The notes under the pieces were generated by a model. That model was not told where the DNA came from. It worked only from the letters and a program-made list of their open reading frames with translations, and made no database searches. This document shows, piece after piece, positions 11,371 through 22,203 of a stretch of DNA of 64,000 bases (positions within the stretch are counted from its first letter, which is position 1; the number at the start of each line of letters is the position of its first letter). The stretch lies in the NCBI GenBank assembly GCA_021209875.1, contig JAGYVD010000008.1:1673501-1737500 (forward strand). The letters are read 5' to 3'. This DNA is from Rosellinia necatrix. Lineage: Eukaryota; Ascomycota; Sordariomycetes; Xylariales; Xylariaceae. The position numbers were made by a program, and so were the translations under genes.

Positions 11371-12398
11371 GAGCCACCCAGGTAATGGATTTATTTACAA
11401 TGCAAGTACAAGAACTTACAGCCCGGACACTGCGTGGGACCAGCACCATGTACATATACCATCATTGCTTTTCTCGGTAAAGGGACGGCAAAACTTACCG
11501 TCAATAAACAACGCGCCGGGTTGGGGCAAATTTCTCGCAGAATCCCGGGTCCCGGGTCAAATTCATGTCGGCGATGCCAATAGGCAAGCCATTCTTAGGC
11601 TGTAGCCAGTTCGTTCTGAGAGAGTCATCCCAACTTGGTGTCCAAATACCAACCCGTGTGTACCCCTAATAAATGGGGGCCGTCTATGATGCTTCTAGTT
11701 CCCGCCTTCCTGGTTTACGGGTTATCCAATTGGGGAAAGTAGAGTTCTTGGGAGAATAAACCTCTTCCATAGAAACAATAGGCCTAGCTGGGCCGAGCCA
11801 AGTCAAGGTCACTGCGTTACTAGATCGAGCAACCAAGTCACCTACCTACTTCGCTATTGCCAAGAGCCCAACCTACTGCATCACGCAATACACACGCACA
11901 AGCATATAATGGCTATTGGAGAAATCCGAGGAGCGGTACACATCCAAACCACTTATCAAGACCCAACAGGAACCCACATCGAGATGCACGGCAAGCAATG
12001 CCTCCTTGCTACCCGCACCACCTGCCCTGCCGGGAAACCCAAGGTGTCGCTCCCGTCCTATCATATTCCTGGACCACCATTGCACCGATGATGCTATTTG
12101 GCACAATCCAGGAGATATTCGGATCGGATGGGTTGTATTGGGAGGTATTTGCAATTATTTCCCAGACGGAAAGAGGTATAAGAGTAGAGCATTAGTTCGG
12201 GAAACCTTGGTAGTTTACGTCGCTCCTCGACTACTTGAATTTGGTAATTTGGTAGTGCCATTGTCTGGGTGAGACTCGGATATTTTGACTTGATTTGCTT
12301 TCCAAATCAATACGCTGCGCCTCGTGCACATAACACCCCATCTCTACCTTCTTGCACCGGTACACGAAAACCGTCCCGAAGTTCAGCCACCACTCACA
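11371..12398. other. Intergenic stretch, no gene seen
   Basis: About 1 kb between RRP14 and the S51 peptidase gene. Several overlapping short frames (11857-12272) lack codon bias or recognisable motifs. The last 100 bases are a C-rich leader for the next gene. Confidence 0.55.
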
Positions 12399-13249
12399 AT
12401 GCGCTTCCTAACCCCAACACTCTCCACCCTCGCCCTCCTCGCCTCGCAGCCAACGATGGCCAGCGCGGCGGACCCCGTGGTCGGGCCGGTGAAAGGGTCG
12501 CTGGTGGTGGTGGGCGGGGGGGACGCTGAGCGACTCGATCTACCAGGAGGTGATCGCGCGGGCGGCGGGGGGGCCGATCGTGGTGATCCCGACGGCGGAC
12601 GGGGCGCCGACGTACGACCAGAACGCGGCGGGGGCGGCGGCGTTCCGGCGGCTCGGGGCGGCGAGCGTGACGGTGCTGCACACGTACGACCCCCCAGGTG
12701 GCGGACACGGAGGCGTTCGTCGCGCCGCTGCGGAACGCGACGGGCGTCTGGTTCGGCGGCGGCCGGCAGTGGCGGCTCGTGGACGCGTACGCGGGGACGC
12801 GGACGGAGGCGGCGTTCCGCGCCGTGCTGGGCCGCGGCGGCGTCGTCGGCGGCAGCTCCGCCGGCGCCAGCATCCAGGGCAGCTTCCTGGCGCGCGGCGA
12901 CACGGCCACGAACCAGGTGCTCGTCGGCGACCACACCGTCGGCTTCGGCTACCTGCGCGGCGTGGCCGTCGACCAGCACGTGCTCGCGCGCAACCGCATC
13001 TTCGACATGTTCGACATCCTGAAGGTCCGCCCGGACCTGCTCGGCTTCGGCTGCGACGAGAACACGGCCCTGGTCGTCGACGGCGACGCCGCGCGCGTCC
13101 TCGGCGCCTCCTACTGCGCCTTCTACGACGGCGGCTTCTGGAGCCGCGAGGGCAGCGACGACAAGAACCTGCCCCCCGCCACCCAGCTGTTCTACCTCCT
13201 CCGCGCCGGCGACCGGTATAACCTCGCCACGCGCAAGGTCGTGGAGTAG
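12399..13249 (+). pseudogene. Secreted S51 peptidase, cyanophycinase-like, two frameshifts
   Basis: Encodes a cyanophycinase-like peptidase S51 with a signal peptide (MRFLTPTLSTLALLASQPTM, then ASA) and a mature domain of about 260 residues. The nucleophile motif GGSSAGA (near 12850-12870) and the GVWFGGG loop are present, and the C-terminus is complete to the TAG at 13247. The frame changes twice: at a run of seven G (12516-12522) and at a run of six C (12690-12695). At each, one base fewer would keep a single 282-codon frame through conserved sequence. Both sites lie in very GC-rich DNA, so assembly error is as likely as a real mutation; a GT..AG intron does not explain either. If intact, it would be a secreted serine peptidase or beta-aspartyl hydrolase. 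The fungal substrate is unknown. Confidence 0.8.
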
Positions 13250-13763
13250 CAGCCGGGTGGGGGGGAGTAGGTGGCCGGGATGGAAGGGGAGAAGTGGTTT
13301 TATCGCTGGCCGCTGGGGTAGCGGAGGGGGTGGTGCGTGAGATGGATTGTGTGTTGCCTTACCTTACATACTGAGCACAGTTTGCTTAATAAGACAATGA
13401 ATCCATGTTCGTATCTGCCCGACGTCCCAGCTGCAGCTGCAGCTCTTTAAGCCATGTCAGTTCACGGTAGGTCAAACAGACCATCTGGTGCAGAGAGCTG
13501 TGGACAGCATCCCTTTTTTTTTTTTTTTGAACACTGCCGATGCGCAATTGCTAGACACTTATCTACTTTCTTAGAGAGTTACTTAGTCAATGTGATTCAT
13601 GAGGCACTAGAACGTGAAAAAAGTAACTGTACGAAAAGGTAAACATACTCAGCGCTTAGTCCTTAAGAGACTGGACGCTAGAAGCAAACGAACAATCATT
13701 TCTCCCACCTGCACCCCGGACTTAGTATCTGGTACCAGGTTAACCCTCCACTTGACTAATTAT
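13250..13763. other. Intergenic stretch before tRNA-Ala
   Basis: Contains a short CTGCAG tandem near 13430-13445 and a poly-T run near 13512-13528. No gene seen. Confidence 0.55.
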
Positions 13764-13859
13764 GGGCGAATGGTCTAGAGGTATGATATTCGCTTTGCAT
13801 CTGATCCAATCAGCTTGAATGCCTGCGAAGGGTCCGGGGTTCAATTCCCCGTTCGTCCA
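13764..13859 (+). tRNA. tRNA-Ala(TGC) with 24-nt intron
   Basis: Folds as a full cloverleaf: acceptor GGGCGAA/TTCGTCC, D stem GTC/GAT, anticodon stem TTCGC/GCGAA, T arm CGGGG-TTCAATT-CCCCG and discriminator A73 at 13859. The anticodon TGC lies at 13796-13798. An intron of 24 nt (13800-13823) interrupts the loop after position 37, the usual nuclear tRNA intron site. The acceptor has a G3:U70 wobble pair, the alanine identity element, which agrees with the anticodon. A and B boxes are intact. Confidence 0.88.
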
Positions 13860-14900
13860 TTCTTTTGGTATTTTATCTTTCTACATTCTTTTTTACATTC
13901 CCCCCGAGATAGATAAAGTTGGAGATAATAGCATAGATAAAGCCTGCTCGGTGCATCCCTATATCTTGTAGACAGTCGGGCCGGCTCATCGTGGCGGTGC
14001 AGTAATTCTGCCCTTCCGTCTCTAAGCCGTCGACTTTTAAGCTATCTAGGATATATTAATTGTGATGCCTAAATCCGCCCTATTTGTTCATAGTGTGTCG
14101 CGTGAGAGAAAGGGGATTGGAGAAGACAATATGCAGCCAAGTATGACTGACCTCTTTCCTGGTTGGTGCCAAGCATTTACGGTTCAGGGGCGGTTCTAGC
14201 TCGTATAGGTCAGACGCCATCGTGGCACAGCCAAGGCAAAAGCCTACCTCGAAGACACAGGACGATAGATATATCTTTATTTCTGCTACACTACGAACGG
14301 GTCTTCGCGTTCCTGACCTATGAAACCCTCATAGCCGTAAGCGCCGCCGCCTCGTTGGGTGTAGGGTTTGTCACTGCTGATATACTTGTTGTGAGCCCTG
14401 TTCTCTCCATGATACGCCTGACTTCAAATCGGACCGACCCCATTCATCCATTCATGATGTCTGTTTCTTCTACTAGTCGCGCAGAATACCTACCGGTTCC
14501 AACCGGGCACCCCTATCACCCACGATCCTCAACTAGCCCAACTACGCAGGCATTGGTAACCTACAGATATAGTCAATCCGATTATGCACGCAGTGCGATC
14601 TTCTCTCAATAGTCAGAAGCTAGTAATTGCTAATACGCCGAAGCCGGTCTGGGCTCCCCGGGAAGGGGAGAAGAAGAGGCCCCTGCGAATGAGACCGTAA
14701 CTTTTGACTCAAGGGAACCATGTAGTTTATAATTTAAGAGAGGGCGCTTGAAGAAGAATTCAAGGTGATGGTAGTGCTGGGAGATAGGGGATTCATTGCT
14801 GAGCAACATTAGCATCGGTCTCGTAATCCCGGTTCTCAAAATGATCGATAACAAATCTTTAGAAACATGAGGTTATATAATACGGCCAAACTCTCTAATC
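13860..14900. other. Intergenic stretch leading into DUF3176 relic
   Basis: No definite gene. A 149-codon frame at 14163-14612 shows no family motif. It could include decayed upstream exons of the DUF3176 relic, but I cannot demonstrate it. Confidence 0.45.
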
Positions 14901-14904
14901 GCTG

Positions 14905-16246
14905 TCCTTGCCACAGTCTCGAAGAGTTTCATGACAGTCTCGTTCGCTTCTTGCCCCAGCCAGCTAAAGTGGGATTACTTCCAATACCGCCCGAACCCCT
15001 TGGACCACCTTCGAATATACGATGACGCCAGTCGTGGACCCTGGAGCTCTTCATTGCTGTTATGCACCGGCCGCCCTAAAGTGACTACAGCATGGGTTCT
15101 CGCTCCGATCACTCTATTCTTCCTTGCTATGGAGCCCAGCGCGCAGCAAACTATCGAGACCTCAATCAGATTTGCCCCTTTTCCCAATGCCATGGCTCAA
15201 ATAGAGATAGCCAGGATCTATAGCTCAAATGGGATATCCTCGAGTTCGCAGAACTACTTTGGAGGAGGTATGAATACGGATATCCCAATTGTCTTCATTG
15301 CGACTTGCCGTTCTAATGCCCGCCAATAGGACAATGAGTCCCAACTGCTGGGTTGCTCAAGCTTCAATGATTTCACTGGTATCATCACGCCAGATTGTGA
15401 CACTAATTAGTTCAATACAATAGTGTGCGACTACAAATTCTCTGAGGGGACACATCTTTCGTTGTTATCCAGCGGGGATAATCGTGGCCTATTAAAATAT
15501 TCTGGGGATTGAATCAGTCGCAATGATGTATTTGCGAGTCGTCTAGACGGAATTCGAACCCCGTTAAATGGTAATCTCAAGACTGCGGGCCTGAGACCGG
15601 GTCGATAAGCATTCAGTATGACAGAGTTATTGCATCAAGACATATTCCAAGGCCCTCGCCTCTCCTACCGGGGTCCATACAGTAGAGTATACCTCAGTGC
15701 CGCTTCTGTGGAACAACAGTTTGCCTCGCGGTGAGACAGTTCCAGTCGCCCGACCTCCGATATGATGTTCAACCTAACCACATCAGTACAGACCGGGCCG
15801 TGGCAACATTTAATCGCTCTTCTATCCCGAGAGTTAATGAGCCACTTTTTCAGTGATTTGCACACGTCAGATTTCAGCATGGGGGAGTGCATGATGTTAC
15901 CGATCTCGCGAACACGACAAAGAATATTGAAGAGACACTGTCTAATCAGATCAGGAGTTCCGCGCCGGGAGACAATGAATGGGCTGAAATATGGCCCGGA
16001 GAAGCGTTTTACGAAGAGACTTATTGGGGCGTGTACTGGCGTTTCTTCATATTACCGGTAGCTGAGGCACTGCTAGCCGCTATGATTTTAGCTATCACGA
16101 TCACTATTACGAGCGGACGGGTATTGTTCAAATCTCCCAACCTAGCGTTTTTGTATTATGGTATTGATAATCTTGATGAGGATGAATCTCTACGTGGAGA
16201 TTGGGAACGACGTCGACAACTTGGAAATAAGGACAAAGACTATTGA
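14905..16246 (+). pseudogene. DUF3176 membrane protein relic
   Basis: Two separated pieces of a fungal DUF3176 protein. The N-terminal piece (about 14905-15329) reads TVSKSFMTVSFASC, then SQLKWDYFQYRPNPLDHL and DDASRGPWSS, the family hallmark, with a membrane segment WVLAPITLFFLAM. The C-terminal piece (15887-16246) reads FYEETYWGVYWRFFILP with a membrane helix, then VLFKSPNLAFLYYGID, matching the family end (KSS..LLFHGLD). The extracellular Cys-rich middle (CP.GNCTW-type) that normally spans some 250-350 residues is not found in the 560 bases between. I therefore call an internally deleted or degraded copy. The function of the family is unknown. Confidence 0.72.
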
Positions 16247-16903
16247 TGTGGAATTGAAGAAAGGCTTTTACGGTAGTTTAAAGTTTGCCTGAGTTACGCA
16301 GGGCTCGTAGTCTAAGTCGAACTTCAGCTCCCGTGGAAAAGGATTTACGGATCATAAATATCAACATATAAAATCTTTACAAATATTCAATATCTATTCC
16401 TGTTTCTGGGCTATTGGTACATTCTATAGTAGTTAAACCCGTATCTCTCATTCCTTTCAGAACTATGTTGCCAAAATTGTCTCGGATTTTACATGAATGG
16501 ATTCTTTGAAAATAAATTCCCCCAAATGTGCTTCTGTATACAATCATATAATCAAATAATTATAGTCTCTTAACTTGAGGACTTTTTGATAGAATTGAGT
16601 ATAATTCAAGGAGAACACGATTTCCTCCTTATCTTATGCATATTTCCCTTGCTGGAAATATTCAATACTAAAACCTATGGGATTCATTGCTGGCTAGAGT
16701 ATATACCAACCTAATATTACCGGGGGTTTGTTTGTTCCACAAGAATCAACTATGTTTCGATGAACTCTGATACTGACCTTATTCTGGTAGCCTCCTCTTC
16801 TGGCTCACGACCATAGTAGCATCAAAACGATGGGAGCTATATGGCTCTAGGGGGCAGCGGTTTTGAGTCAAATTCCATTCAATAATCCGCCTAGCTCTCG
16901 GGA
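16247..16903. other. AT-rich spacer
   Basis: Strongly AT-rich sequence (especially 16330-16700) without open frames of note. It fits decayed or repeat-mutated DNA, but no transposon family is recognisable. Confidence 0.5.
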
Positions 16904-17251
16904 ATGCCCGACGAGTTTGATTGCGAAGCGGTTGATTGTTACGGAATAGAGCCTTGGGCTCCGGGATCCACAGAGCACAGACCGAATCCTAGCTATCTCA
17001 GTCAACTACCTAAAGGAGTAACGGCTCCCGAAAGACAAAAGCTTCTCTACTTGCGCGACAACCCAAATTATTCCCAGATTCTCTGCCGGTTTGAGCGTGA
17101 TGTTAATTTTTTGGGAAACGACTTAACCCTTGTATCGCGAGCTATGGGATCATTAGTGCCGAATGTGGGAAGGCCGCGAGACTTGCTTGAGCAACTAGAT
17201 GAGTTCAAGCACAATTGGTGCGAAATCGAAGCAAATTTACCGGAACACTGA
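16904..17251 (+). CDS. Orphan hypothetical ORF
   Basis: Open frame of 115 codons reading like a soluble acidic protein (motifs GIEPWAPGSTEHRPNPSYL and FERDVNFLGNDLTLVSRAMG). I do not recognise it. No signal peptide or membrane segment. It lies in the relic-rich region with AT-rich flanks and no clear promoter, so it may be a surviving exon of a lost gene. The Pro/Glu/Asn-rich composition looks more protein-like than chance frames nearby. Confidence 0.35.
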   Translation: MPDEFDCEAVDCYGIEPWAPGSTEHRPNPSYLSQLPKGVTAPERQKLLYLRDNPNYSQILCRFERDVNFLGNDLTLVSRAMGSLVPNVGRPRDLLEQLDEFKHNWCEIEANLPEH

Positions 17252-18166
17252 CACCGCGGTGAAATAGTCCGAATTGAATCCTCGCTTTAAAGAGAAAATC
17301 GTTCAACTGACGGAGATGACGTGAATGCGCTTCAGTGGTGCTACGCCTTTTAGGGAAGAACAGATTGAGAGATTACGATAGGTTTTAATCAAGTTCTTAC
17401 AAGCCACGAAGAATCTAGGGGGCATAGGCTGACGGTAAACGTCATCCAGGGCGGAAGCCTTGCCTCGAGATAGACTCCACAGGAGACCGGGGCTCTTACG
17501 TCAATGTCGATCACAGTCTAGGCGGAAAAGAATACCATTGCGCGTTTAGGTGGTTTCATATAGGGCGCTAGGTTGAACAGACGTATTTCCAAGGCCAAGG
17601 ATGTTGCCGGCGGTCAGCCCTAGCACCTTGGTCCCCAGTGCGTGATTATTCAGAATTGATAAGGAACGAGGTATTGCAGGCAGAAGGGCAGAGGGGCGGC
17701 GCTCCACTCAAACTTGGAAAACCTATTCATTTGACTTTTTCCTTTCATGGGCATTGAGGGTAGCGCCGAGGAGAATCGCGATGGATCTCTGGAATCAAGG
17801 GCGTTGTAATTATGGTTGCCGGAGGAAGGTGAAGTTTCCGCATTGGCACTGACCCCCAATAAATTTGGGGTTGCCGACCGATTGGAGCAGTAATGTTACC
17901 TTGTGCCCGGCTTGGCGGCACTTAATACCACACAAAATCTTGAACCATCTGGGTTGCCATGCGCCTGCGGGGACTGTCATATGTCAGTGTCCTAAGGTGG
18001 TCATTGCCAAGCGGTTGATGCCACTCCGTGATAAGGGCTCATGGCAAAAAATTGGAGATCAGAATCAAGTATTAGAATACCGCGTCGCCCGGTCATCGCT
18101 CATTTTTTTCTGGTGTGCTATACGGAGTAGATCTTCTCAGTTCCTCACAAGGCAAGACTAGTAAAG
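17252..18166. other. Intergenic stretch, no gene seen
   Basis: Mixed-composition sequence; short frames on both strands (17650-17859 minus, 17865-18161 plus) lack motifs. The end is the leader of the FMN oxidase gene. Confidence 0.5.
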
Positions 18167-19709
18167 ATGCGCTCTGTACATTTCCTTCCGGCTTTGGCCG
18201 GCATCGCCGCCGCCTACGATGTTTGGGTCAACGAAGTTGATACCGGACTTGAGACTTACTTGTCTGGCACTAATTGGACCAAGGGTACACAACCGGGACT
18301 GGAAGACATGCGTGCGATATCAGATTTTGATTTCGCTGCTCGGCAAAAACTCGGTAACTTCGAATACGGCTTCTATAGAACAGCTGCCGGTGGAGAGTGG
18401 AGTGAGTTCTACGGATAAATGCCCCCAGCACCTAGAGTGCTGTAAGTTCGGAACTTTTTGGCTGATTCCTCATTTTGTCTAGGCTACCGAAATAACCTGG
18501 AAGTTTGGTCGAAGGTTAGGTTCCGACCTCAACAGCTCACAGATGTGACGAAAGTCAATGAAACGTTAGGGTACGGGAAATATGTTTACCTTCGTGACTG
18601 CCCCTGGTGCTGATTGAACAAACAGGACTACTATCCTAGGCTACAACTTTTCAGCGCCTATCTTCATCGCTCCGGCGGCTCGTGGAGGCTACGGGGATGA
18701 GCAAGGGGAGGTAAATTTCGTTGAGGCGGCCGCCAGCGAGAACATTCTTTACAGCGTGAGCTTGAGTGTATTCCGTGTTTAACATGTTTGAGTATTAACA
18801 CAATTACGCAGCCCTCAATCTATGCTACCAAATCCATTGAGGAGATTGCTGCCGCGAAGACCAATAACACCTTGAATGGCCCTCAGGTCATCTTCCAGCA
18901 GGTATGAGAAAATCATTTCAGACCCTGTAGTATTGCATCTAAACTCAACCCCAGCTTTACACCAATGTCAACCTGTCCATCACATGGGATGTCATCAAGC
19001 GGGCCGAAGCAAGCGGCGCAAAAGCGATAGTCTGGACCGTTGATTCGCCATCGGATTCGACCCGTCACCGGGCAGCACGCTACGACATCACAAGCTCGTA
19101 ATGGCCCCCGATTACCATTTCTTCTCACCGATATTAACCAAATTCTAGTAACTCCGTAACTTCCGCCCTCGATTGGACTATCTATGATGAGATTAAGAAG
19201 CAAACCGACCTCCCCATCATCATCAAGGGAATTACAACCGTTGAGAACGCTTTGACAGCAGTTGAGAAGGGCGTCAACGCCATCTACCTCTCCAACCACG
19301 GCGGACGCCAGGTTGAATACTCTCCATCCCCGCTCGAGGTCGCCTACGAGATCCACCGCAACGCGCCGGAGATCTTCCAGAAGGTCGAGGTTCTCGCTGA
19401 CAGTGGCGTGCGATACGGCACCGACGTGCTGAAGCTGCTAGCCCTCGGCGTCAAGGCCGTGGGCATGGGTCGGCCCTTCATGTACGCCAACACATATGGC
19501 GTCGATGGCGTTATCAAGGCGATTCAGATGATGAAGACGGAGATTGCACGTGACGCTGCCCAAGTCGGCATAACTGATGTTCACAACATTCCCCTCAATT
19601 ATGTGAGTAGATACCCTTCACCTTCCCGGCAACTTCCATCTTGCTAATGTTATTAAATCTGCAGCTGAACTTTCGCCAACTGGAGAATGAGGTTTACATT
19701 ATGTCGTAA
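18167..19709 (+). CDS. Secreted FMN-dependent 2-hydroxy-acid oxidase
   Basis: Seven exons (18167-18401, 18483-18570, 18626-18755, 18812-18901, 18955-19097, 19149-19602, 19665-19709) give 394 residues with all phases kept. A short signal peptide (MRSVHFLPALAGIAAA) is followed by the FMN-dependent alpha-hydroxy acid dehydrogenase barrel: YRNNLEVW and RFRPQQLTDV, FSAPIFIAPAA, a KAIVWTVDSP strand, PIIIKGITT (FMN-binding Lys) and the catalytic LSNHGGRQ (His and Arg), then VLADSGVRYGTDVLKLLALG and GMGRPFMYA for phosphate binding. Members oxidise L-lactate, glycolate or similar acids to 2-oxo acids with H2O2. The exact substrate is not evident; secretion is inferred. It is the only apparently intact gene among several relics. 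Confidence 0.9.
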
Positions 19710-20299
19710 AAGGGTTGAGGTTCCACTGTTTCCCTTCACTTTTACTTTTTCTTGTAACTGTATATAGTTAGCTTAGCCCTATACCGGCCAGACCGGCATT
19801 TAAGGATTGGAATATAGCTCATAGACGTGTGTTGTTTATCTACATTATTTCTTTGGCTAAGTAATCGTAAAGTCGGAGCGAGACTTCAACAAAACGATTT
19901 GACGAAGAAGCTGCTCGTTAATTTAGCAATCTAAACGTGAATAATTTCGCCTGACTAAATCAATCTGTTCAAAGACGGTCCTGAGGTGGAAAATGCGCGT
20001 GATACCTCGCAACAAGAGCTCCTTATGGCATCATTTTTGAGAGTAAGGATGCAACTACATTCGAATCTAGGGCTGGGGTATCGTAGCTAGGGTTGAACAT
20101 AAATTGGGTTAACTTCCTCCTAAAACAACTTGCAATTATCTAAAAGGCATTAAGATCAGAAAGTCAAGCCACCAAAATCACCTTTCGGGACTTTCAATAC
20201 CAAATAGATCCTATAGACCTTTTTTTGTGACCGGCTCAGGTATGGCTATAGGAATAAATATTTAATTCTATCTATTAGATTTTTCGAGCGAAAGACAGC
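19710..20299. other. AT-rich spacer
   Basis: About 600 bases of AT-rich sequence between the oxidase and the aldo/keto reductase remnant. No gene seen. Confidence 0.5.
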
Positions 20300-20314
20300 C
20301 ACACGGAACTTATC

Positions 20315-20626
20315 CAGACCCAGTATTACGGCGTGCTCGGTTCTCAACACGAGCTCCTGAAGTCCGAAGTGGTGAAGGGGCTCGCAGCCGAAGTAGGCCC
20401 CAGTTTGGGTCCGGAGACCGCGCTCTACTTCCTGGTGTTAGGTCTCGAGCCAGGGACAGTGACCGTGCTGAATGGTACGACAAATAATGCGAGGATGCAG
20501 GGGGATATAGGGGGCTTGAAAAAGTTGAGGGCGTGGGCCGGCAAGCAGCAGAACGCGGAGAAGCTGAATGCATATCGACGGGCATTCCAACAAAGTCTCC
20601 AGGAGACAAAGCCCCAAGTAAAGTAG
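20315..20626 (+). pseudogene. Aldo/keto reductase C-terminal fragment
   Basis: Last ~100 codons of an aldo/keto reductase. Visible pieces are LLKSEVVKGLAAEVG, then ETALYFLVLGLEPG and VTVLNGTTNNARMQGD, matching the last helices and the cofactor-binding S/T-x-N loop region of the AKR barrel, ending in a regular stop at 20624-20626. The N-terminal three quarters, including the catalytic Asp-Tyr-Lys-His tetrad, are missing: upstream is AT-rich noncoding DNA. It is a truncated remnant. Confidence 0.68.
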
Positions 20627-20893
20627 TGCTGCGTCACGTCCATGCCTACAGTCACCAGATAGTCATAATAAGACCCTCCCCGGATATTGAGGACAGCAAA
20701 TAATTGCGATAGTAGTACCCCTAGCGCCGGCCGTGACGTATAGTCTAACACCGCGATGGATGGGAGGAGAAAACAAGTAAGATTGTGACTATAATCTCGA
20801 GAAAGTATGGTACATGTGCGCGCAGCCGACTGCAACACAATGTTATCTAATGTTCAAGGAACATTAAGATGAGATATGAAGTAGCAAAACCCA

Positions 20894-22203
20894 TTAGTCA
20901 CTTGTCTCCACCATGTTGACTATTTGCCGAGTATATTTCTTGGGAGGAGCAACTCCCGGAGGATAGTTGAAGACCAACGCTCGAACCTCGACGCTGAGTC
21001 TTGGGGGCGTGTCAGGCGTGCTGAGAGGATGTGGGAATGCAACGTGGGCACATTCTTTGATGAGAGACTCGTGTTAGCAGGTTCTACTCCCGGATGACGG
21101 TGGCTCAACGCCAAGCCCTTTCCAGTCGGTGTCAGGTAAGGTTTGAATTATGAGAATGACCTACTCTGCGCCTCGACATGCGGATCGGAGTCAAAGTTCT
21201 TGAACAGGATGACCTCGTCCGGCGTCTGTTTGCTGACATAGTACCACTTGTGATGTGGACTGTAGTGTGCGAACAGCGTCTCGCCCTTGAATTTCCTTCG
21301 GATGTGGTCGGCCCGGACGAGATCATCTTCTGCCATGCTGGACGCGTCGCAGAGCGCAAGTGGCATGGCTTCAATGGGGTGATGAATCGGGCGCCAGGCA
21401 CTACTCAGCTTTTTAGGGATCTTGCTTGGTATGATGGGTGTTTAAAGCTTTGGCTCACTTGATGACACGAACCCGGCCTTGCAACAAGGAGGGAGTTTCC
21501 TCCGGCAACTGAAGTTGCACCCTGTGCGCGACGGATCGAGCACTCTGGTCTGTTTACCCATTCCTGCTGTCAGCAACAGATTTGTATGGGAGGCCTAAGT
21601 ACCAATAGAATACATGACTGACCGACGTGAATCCGGGCGGCTGGGCGTCTCCAGCTGGAGAGATCGTTCAGATCCATCTTTTGGTCCGGATCGACTGGCA
21701 CGAGCGGCACATTTGAGTCGCGAACCTAGGTATCATCGGGTCAGTACATTCCCGGATCGAGGATTGTCGGTACTAGATCATGTTCGAAAGACGGGTCGTG
21801 GACGAGAAAATGAAGTGTAATTCACCCTGAAGTCAAAGAAGAAGATGCGGTCGAAGCCCCCATCGATGGATTTCAGAAGCTCTCATACATAGGGTAGGTA
21901 CTCTGATTCCATGAACTCTCGGCGCTGGAAGTTGGTCGGATCTTCAGTGCCCCGAAAAGGGGCGTTCCGCACTTCGAAGCCGTTGACGTCGAGTTTGAAG
22001 CGTGAAATTTCGGGCCGCATGTCGTGGATGACATGGGAGCGCATCTCGAACTCGAGATTGGTCTGCCTCGGGTCGGGGCCATCCAGGTCGATGGGGATGA
22101 AGAGCTGGAAGGGCTTTTCTCGCTTGTAGAGCTCCAGCCTCTGGAGATACTCTAGCTCCGCCGCAACGTCCCCGGAGCTGGAGGAGTCCCCGAGTGAACC
22201 CAT
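20894..22203 (-). pseudogene. CmcJ/GA4-desaturase-like protein, nonsense mutation
   Basis: Minus-strand gene of the fungal CmcJ-like (GA4 desaturase / methyltransferase-annotated) family, often found in biosynthetic loci. Putative exons: 22203-21826, 21725-21623, 21549-21459, 21400-21165, and about 21067-20894. Recognisable pieces are FKLDVNGFEV, DRIFFFDFR, a LNDLSSWRRPAARIHV Asp/Arg/His block, NAWRPIHHPIEAMPLALCD, and the end VEVRALVFNYPPGV. A TGA at 21885-21883 interrupts the frame between LPYV and ELLKSIDGGFD, while the protein match continues in the same frame on both sides, so this is a single nonsense codon. The join to the last exon also does not keep phase with the obvious splice sites. 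Probably inactive. Confidence 0.75.

Noticed and set aside
12550..13221. 223-codon Arg-rich frame in the S51 gene
   Set aside because: Only its first ~50 codons belong to the S51 reading; beyond the C-run it is out of frame.
15530..15605. tRNA-like T-arm (GGGTTCGAATTCC) on the minus strand
   Set aside because: The T stem does not pair properly, and no matching acceptor or anticodon stem could be drawn. At best a decayed tRNA.
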